9,033 bases of DNA from Thermoplasmata archaeon. Lineage in GTDB: Archaea; Thermoplasmatota; Thermoplasmata; Lutacidiplasmatales; UBA184. Positions 6,712-9,033 of the stretch are shown one piece after another. Within the stretch, counting starts at the first letter, position 1; every line of letters begins with the position of its first letter. The position numbers and the translations under genes were made by a program. The DNA is taken from NCBI GenBank assembly GCA_030044475.1, contig JASHVP010000159.1, forward strand, positions 1 through 9,033, given 5' to 3'. Under the pieces are notes generated by a model. That model saw only the letters and a program-made list of their open reading frames with translations, had not been told where the DNA came from and ran no database searches.

Positions 6712-6803
6712 CGTCAAGCCCGCCGGCGGGGGGTCGGCTCGGACGCGAACCGACCGCGCCCCCGGTGTCCGAAGTTGACGGGACGACCGCAAAAGGAGGA
6801 ACC
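6712..6803. promoter_or_regulatory. Divergent promoter/operator region between MFS and Lrp-like genes
   Basis: Three perfect 6-bp inverted repeats lie in this gap: CGTCAA (6712-6717) / TTGACG (6775-6780), GGTCGG (6732-6737) / CCGACC (6750-6755), and TCGGAC (6739-6744) / GTCCGA (6767-6772). The second has half-site centres 18 bp apart, suitable for a dimeric winged-helix protein. For the rightward gene, the AT-rich patch CAAAAGGAGGAA (6790-6801), 35-46 bases before GTG 6836, is the best TATA/BRE candidate. For the leftward gene no clear TATA box is seen; minus-strand TTGACGTTCC lies about 20-29 bases before its ATG. Operator function is inferred. Confidence 0.45.
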
Positions 6804-6835
6804 CTCAAGCGGGCCGCGGAGCGTGCGGTCGCGCC

Positions 6836-7825
6836 GTGCCGGATTCCACACTCCAGGTCACGCCGCTCGACCTCGACATCTTCCGCGAGATGTACCGCTC
6901 CGGCGGCGTCAACCTCTCCGGCATCGACCCCCGCCTCAACGCGACGCGCATCGCGAAGCGACTGAAGGTCGGACGAGCCCGCGTCGCGGCCCGCGTGAAC
7001 GCCTGGGACGCGAGCGGCTTCCTCTCCCGGTACGACGTCTGGCTCAACCCGGCCGTCTACGGTTGGCAGGGCGCCTGGGTCAACGTGCGGGTCGACCATC
7101 CCCGGTCGAAGCCCGCCCTCCTCGGCCGGTTGGCGCTCGTCGACGGGGTGGTCGGCGGGGTCGAGCTGCTCGGCGACTGGCTCGGGGTGGGGATCGTGGC
7201 GCCCGATGACGGCGCGCTCGACCGGACGGCGAACCTGCTGCGGGGCCTCGCGGGCGTGCGGGAGGTGGAGCCCCCGGTCCGGTGGCGGGCCCCGCCTCCC
7301 GCCCGGCCGCTCACGCCGCTCGACGTCCGCATCGTCCAGGCGCTCCGGGAGAATCCGACGGCGACGCTCCGCGCGACCGCTCGTCGGGTGGGCGTCTCGA
7401 CCCGGACGATGACGCGCCGGTACGGCGACCTGCTCGACGGGTGGGCGGTCTGGTTCGTGCCGGCGTTCGACTTCCGGGCGATCGGCACCCCGGTCGTCTC
7501 GGTCGGGGTCACCCTGCATCGGGGCACGGACCCGGACACGATCGTCCGACGGATCCGGGCCCGCTATCCCCTGACGCTGGAGTTCCGGGACGCCGGGGTT
7601 TCCACCGATCCCGAGGTCCCCGGCGTCGGGATCGTCGTCCTGCTCCCGTCCTCGGCCCACCTGGACGAACTGGACCGCTCGATCGCGGAGCTCGACGGCG
7701 TGTCGGGCGTCGAGCTCAGCGTCATGGTGCGGATCCTCTCGTTCCCCGACTGGTTCGACCGCCATCTCGCCGGGCTGCTGGGCGGGCGCGCGGGACGCGC
7801 GGCCGGTCCCCGACGGGACCCCTGA
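6836..7825 (+). CDS. Lrp/AsnC-like regulator with duplicated HTH plus RAM-like halves
   Basis: 329 residues, about twice the usual 150-160 of an Lrp/AsnC protein. Half one: a winged HTH at about 11-68 (LDLDIFREMYRSGG..., then NATRIAKRLKVGRARVAARVNAW) and a RAM-like alpha/beta region at about 78-150, with the typical VVGGVELLGDWLGVGIVA and an LAGVREVE end. Half two: an HTH at about 159-205 (LTPLDVRIVQALRENPTATL, then ATARRVGVSTRTMTRRYGDL) and a second RAM-like region at about 215-300. The first HTH has an insertion (VNLSGIDPRL) between its first two helices. Lrp-family proteins bind DNA through the HTH and small effectors, often amino acids, through RAM. Duplicated versions are known in archaea. 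GTG 6836 is chosen because the first HTH starts about ten residues later and no better in-frame start is near. It is divergent from the MFS exporter and 175 bases upstream of the pilin gene, either of which could be its target; autoregulation is also possible. The C-terminal 20 residues are Gly/Arg-rich and probably disordered. Confidence 0.85.
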   Translation: MPDSTLQVTPLDLDIFREMYRSGGVNLSGIDPRLNATRIAKRLKVGRARVAARVNAWDASGFLSRYDVWLNPAVYGWQGAWVNVRVDHPRSKPALLGRLALVDGVVGGVELLGDWLGVGIVAPDDGALDRTANLLRGLAGVREVEPPVRWRAPPPARPLTPLDVRIVQALRENPTATLRATARRVGVSTRTMTRRYGDLLDGWAVWFVPAFDFRAIGTPVVSVGVTLHRGTDPDTIVRRIRARYPLTLEFRDAGVSTDPEVPGVGIVVLLPSSAHLDELDRSIAELDGVSGVELSVMVRILSFPDWFDRHLAGLLGGRAGRAAGPRRDP

Positions 7826-7846
7826 CCGGCCCCGCGGTCGGACGGA

Positions 7847-7866
7847 ACGAGTGCGCACGAGTGCGC
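7847..7866 (+). repeat. Perfect 10-bp tandem direct repeat upstream of the pilin gene
   Basis: ACGAGTGCGC occurs twice head to tail (7847-7856 and 7857-7866), just after the regulator stop. The junction contains the palindrome GTGCGCAC (7851-7858). A 10-bp period places both copies on the same face of the helix, as expected for a regulator site, but binding is inferred. Confidence 0.6.
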
Positions 7867-7870
7867 ATGG

Positions 7871-7907
7871 ATAAGTACTTCGTTGACTGGCGAACTGGCG
7901 TTCGTTG
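7871..7907 (+). promoter_or_regulatory. Repeat-rich upstream element of the pilin gene
   Basis: In this AT-richer patch there is the palindrome AAGTACTT (7873-7880), a TTCGTTG direct repeat (7879-7885 and 7901-7907, 22 bp apart), a near-perfect tandem ACTGGCGA/ACTGGCGT (7886-7901), and the perfect inverted repeat CGAAC-TGGC-GTTCG (7891-7904). It lies 26-62 bases upstream of the TATA box, a normal place for archaeal activator sites. Function is inferred. Confidence 0.45.
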
Positions 7908-7932
7908 GGCGCCGTCCGCTCCGCCCTGCGGG

Positions 7933-7938
7933 TTTATA
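7933..7938 (+). promoter_or_regulatory. TATA box of the pilin gene
   Basis: TTTATA within GCGGGTTTATAGGC stands out sharply from the GC-rich surroundings. Transcription should begin about 25 bases downstream, near 7960-7965, giving a 5' UTR of roughly 35-40 bases with a Shine-Dalgarno sequence. It is the clearest promoter in the window. Confidence 0.7.
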
Positions 7939-7970
7939 GGCAGGGACCCCGGCATAGCGTCCCTTCCAAG

Positions 7971-7996
7971 CGGCCCTCCGGGCCGGGACGGGGAGG
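7971..7996 (+). promoter_or_regulatory. 5'-UTR hairpin and strong Shine-Dalgarno of the pilin gene
   Basis: A perfect 6-bp hairpin CGGCCC-TCC-GGGCCG (7971-7985) is followed by GGGGAGG (7990-7996), four bases before ATG 8001. The Shine-Dalgarno fixes the start and lies just outside the hairpin. The other genes here lack such a strong site, so the pilin is probably highly translated. Any regulatory role for the hairpin is speculative. Confidence 0.6.
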
Positions 7997-8000
7997 AAGC

Positions 8001-8597
8001 ATGGGACCGTGGAGGCGCCGGGGTGCCCGGCGCGGGGTGCGAGGCGTCTCGCCGATCGTCGCGACGATCCTCCTGGTCGCGATCACCGTCGTCCTCGCGG
8101 CGGTCCTCTACGTCCTTGTGTCCGGGGTCGGCCGGGCGCCCGGCGGAGCGACGCTCGGGTCCGCCTTTTCGGCCGGCATGGCGAGCCCCCCGCTCGTCGA
8201 GAGTTCCGCCGGGTCGACGGGCTGCGCGGCCACCCATTACTGCTACGTGCTCACGATCGCCCAGGCCGGGCGCGGGGTCACGGCGGCGGCGATGCAGTTC
8301 GTCGTGGTCCGGCCGGGCGGAGTCACCTACGTGGCGAGCGCGGCCGGCGGCTTCACGGTCTACAATACCGTCACCCAGACGGTGGTCTGCTCCGCCACGG
8401 TCGGCGCCGGCGCGGCCCTCTCCGCCTCGTCGTGGGCGTCGGGGGGCGGGGGCAACACCCCGACCACGCAGCTGACCTCGGCGATGGAGATCGTCATCGA
8501 TCTCGGGACCACGGCCAGCCCGACGAACACGGGGCTGGTGTTCGAGTCGATCGGGATCGGCCAGTACTCGGGCACCGTCGCGGTCTCCCTACCGTGA
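8001..8597 (+). CDS. Archaeal type IV pilin-like (archaellin/pilin N-terminal domain) protein
   Basis: 198 residues. The N-terminus is a class III signal peptide: a basic leader MGPWRRRGARRGVRG, probable cleavage by prepilin peptidase (PibD/EppA type) after G15, then the hydrophobic stretch VSPIVATILLVAITVVLAAV continuing to about residue 42. The VSPIVATILLVAITVVLAA pattern is the hallmark of archaeal type IV pilins. This helix forms the filament core after processing; the rest is a Ser/Thr/Gly/Ala-rich, beta-strand-like head domain exposed outside the cell. Cysteines C75, C81 and C130 are in the head, and two could form a disulfide. I see no N-X-S/T glycosylation sequon. The start is fixed by a strong Shine-Dalgarno. 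No assembly ATPase, membrane platform protein or peptidase gene is in the window, so the machinery must be elsewhere. Adhesive pilin is more likely than archaellin because the head is short and the gene stands alone; other surface pseudopilin roles remain possible. Confidence 0.88.
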   Translation: MGPWRRRGARRGVRGVSPIVATILLVAITVVLAAVLYVLVSGVGRAPGGATLGSAFSAGMASPPLVESSAGSTGCAATHYCYVLTIAQAGRGVTAAAMQFVVVRPGGVTYVASAAGGFTVYNTVTQTVVCSATVGAGAALSASSWASGGGGNTPTTQLTSAMEIVIDLGTTASPTNTGLVFESIGIGQYSGTVAVSLP

Positions 8598-8632
8598 GCC
8601 ACGCGCGCCGGACCGTCCCGCCCGCCCCAGGG

Positions 8633-8662
8633 AAACGTTAGGTTCGCGGGACCCCTCCCGCG
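8633..8662 (+). promoter_or_regulatory. Possible promoter and hairpin before the last gene
   Basis: AAACGTTA (8633-8640) is the only AT-rich patch in the 78-base gap after the pilin and lies 36-43 bases before ATG 8676, a possible TATA box for a short-leader transcript. A perfect inverted repeat CGCGGG (8645-8650) / CCCGCG (8657-8662) with a 6-base loop follows; it could instead help end the pilin transcript. Neither is certain. Confidence 0.3.
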
Positions 8663-8675
8663 CCGCCGATCCCGC

Positions 8676-9033
8676 ATGCCGGTTCGGGAGTTCCCGGAGG
8701 TCGACCCGCCGACCGCCCCGGACCCGATCGATCGCGGCGCCCGGGACGAGCTCGACCTCCTGCCCGGAGAGCGGATCGCGCGCTGTTGGCGCACGGGGGT
8801 CGGGTTCCTCGTGATGACGAACCTCCGGTGCGTCCACGTCTGGCGGCGACCGGAGCTGTTCGTCCGCTCCGACTGGCACACCGGGCCGAGCTTCTTCTTC
8901 TACGAGATGGGGACGCCGCGCGTCGTCGCCCGCCGGTTCGTCGAGCTGGCCGCGGGGGCCCGCGGGAGCGACGTCGAGCTCTCCCGCTTCCTCGTGGGCG
9001 ACCCCGCCGCGGTCGCGCGGGAGGTCGACGCCG
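8676..9033 (+). CDS. Possible PH-like-domain protein, 3' truncated by window edge
   Basis: ATG 8676 opens a frame that stays open to the end of the window (119 codons visible). The first 25 residues are Pro/Asp-rich and probably flexible. Then LLPGERIARCWRTGVGFLVM with TNLRCV (29-53) resembles the start of bacterial/archaeal PH-like domains (LxPGE...TNxRl): beta strands and a turn in a soluble, small barrel. Hydrophobic and aromatic strands follow (CVHVWRR, LFVRSDWH, SFFFYEMG). The end of the visible part (VVARRFVELAAGARGSD) is a likely helix. No signal peptide or membrane helix is seen up to 9033. The function of such proteins is generally unknown. It follows the pilin on the same strand, but the gap has its own possible promoter, so a functional link is not shown. 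Identification rests on a short pattern, hence only moderate confidence in the family; confidence that it is a gene is higher. Confidence 0.7.
   Translation, partial: MPVREFPEVDPPTAPDPIDRGARDELDLLPGERIARCWRTGVGFLVMTNLRCVHVWRRPELFVRSDWHTGPSFFFYEMGTPRVVARRFVELAAGARGSDVELSRFLVGDPAAVAREVDA

Noticed and set aside
5246..6778. A 510-codon plus-strand frame opposite the MFS gene
   Set aside because: Its Asp/Glu/Arg repeats reflect the antisense of a GC-rich membrane protein gene; no domain is visible.
6689..7858. N-terminal extension of the MFS frame (to 921 codons)
   Set aside because: The extra 390 residues are charged, non-hydrophobic and antisense to the Lrp-like gene; the transporter begins normally at the ATG at 6688.
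7867..8475. ATG 7867 opening a frame that begins MDKYFVDWRTG
   Set aside because: The first residues look protein-like, but the frame runs through the TATA box and then out of frame through the pilin gene with low-complexity Arg/Ser/Pro sequence. The region is better explained as promoter.
1..9033. CRISPR array, transposon, phage, toxin-antitoxin or defence system
   Set aside because: No regularly spaced long repeats, transposase, integrase, nuclease or paired small toxin genes were seen. The repeats found are short and confined to promoter gaps.

Overview
The window is a very GC-rich (clearly above 70% by eye), gene-dense piece of what is almost certainly an archaeal chromosome. The archaeal markers are a full-length archaeosine synthase alpha subunit (ArcS), a type IV pilin-like protein with an archaeal class III signal peptide, a tRNA without a fully encoded CCA, an AT-rich TATA box (TTTATA) standing out of GC-rich DNA, and an Lrp/AsnC-type regulator built as a tandem duplication. 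The proteins lack the strongly acidic bias of haloarchaea. A GC-rich member of the Thermoplasmatota is my best guess; this is inference, because no rRNA or marker tree is available here.

Layout, plus strand, positions 1-4842: the 3' end of a ubiD decarboxylase gene overlaps a ubiA prenyltransferase gene by 4 bases (an isoprenoid-quinone type pair). Then come a small basic protein of unknown function, arcS, a tRNA-Val(TAC) gene only 12 bases after arcS, a small multi-CxxC zinc-ribbon protein, and a DUF3224 protein. A short convergent gap follows, with a doubtful 44-codon ORF.

Positions 5093-6688 on the minus strand encode a DHA2-like MFS exporter of 531 residues. It is divergent from an Lrp/AsnC-like regulator (6836-7825) with two HTH plus two RAM-like halves. 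The 147-base divergent gap carries several perfect inverted repeats and is a good candidate for a regulator-controlled export module.

Positions 7826-8000 are an unusually well-marked control region (10-bp tandem repeat, further short repeats, TATA box, 5'-UTR hairpin, strong Shine-Dalgarno) in front of an archaeal type IV pilin-like gene (8001-8597). The window ends inside a protein that may have a PH-like domain.

I do not see a CRISPR array, transposon, toxin-antitoxin pair, phage module or defence system. The most interesting points are local: the apparent loss of the zinc-site cysteines in ArcS, the adjacency of arcS to a tRNA that carries the G15 substrate position, the doubled Lrp protein with its candidate operators, and the repeat-rich pilin promoter.
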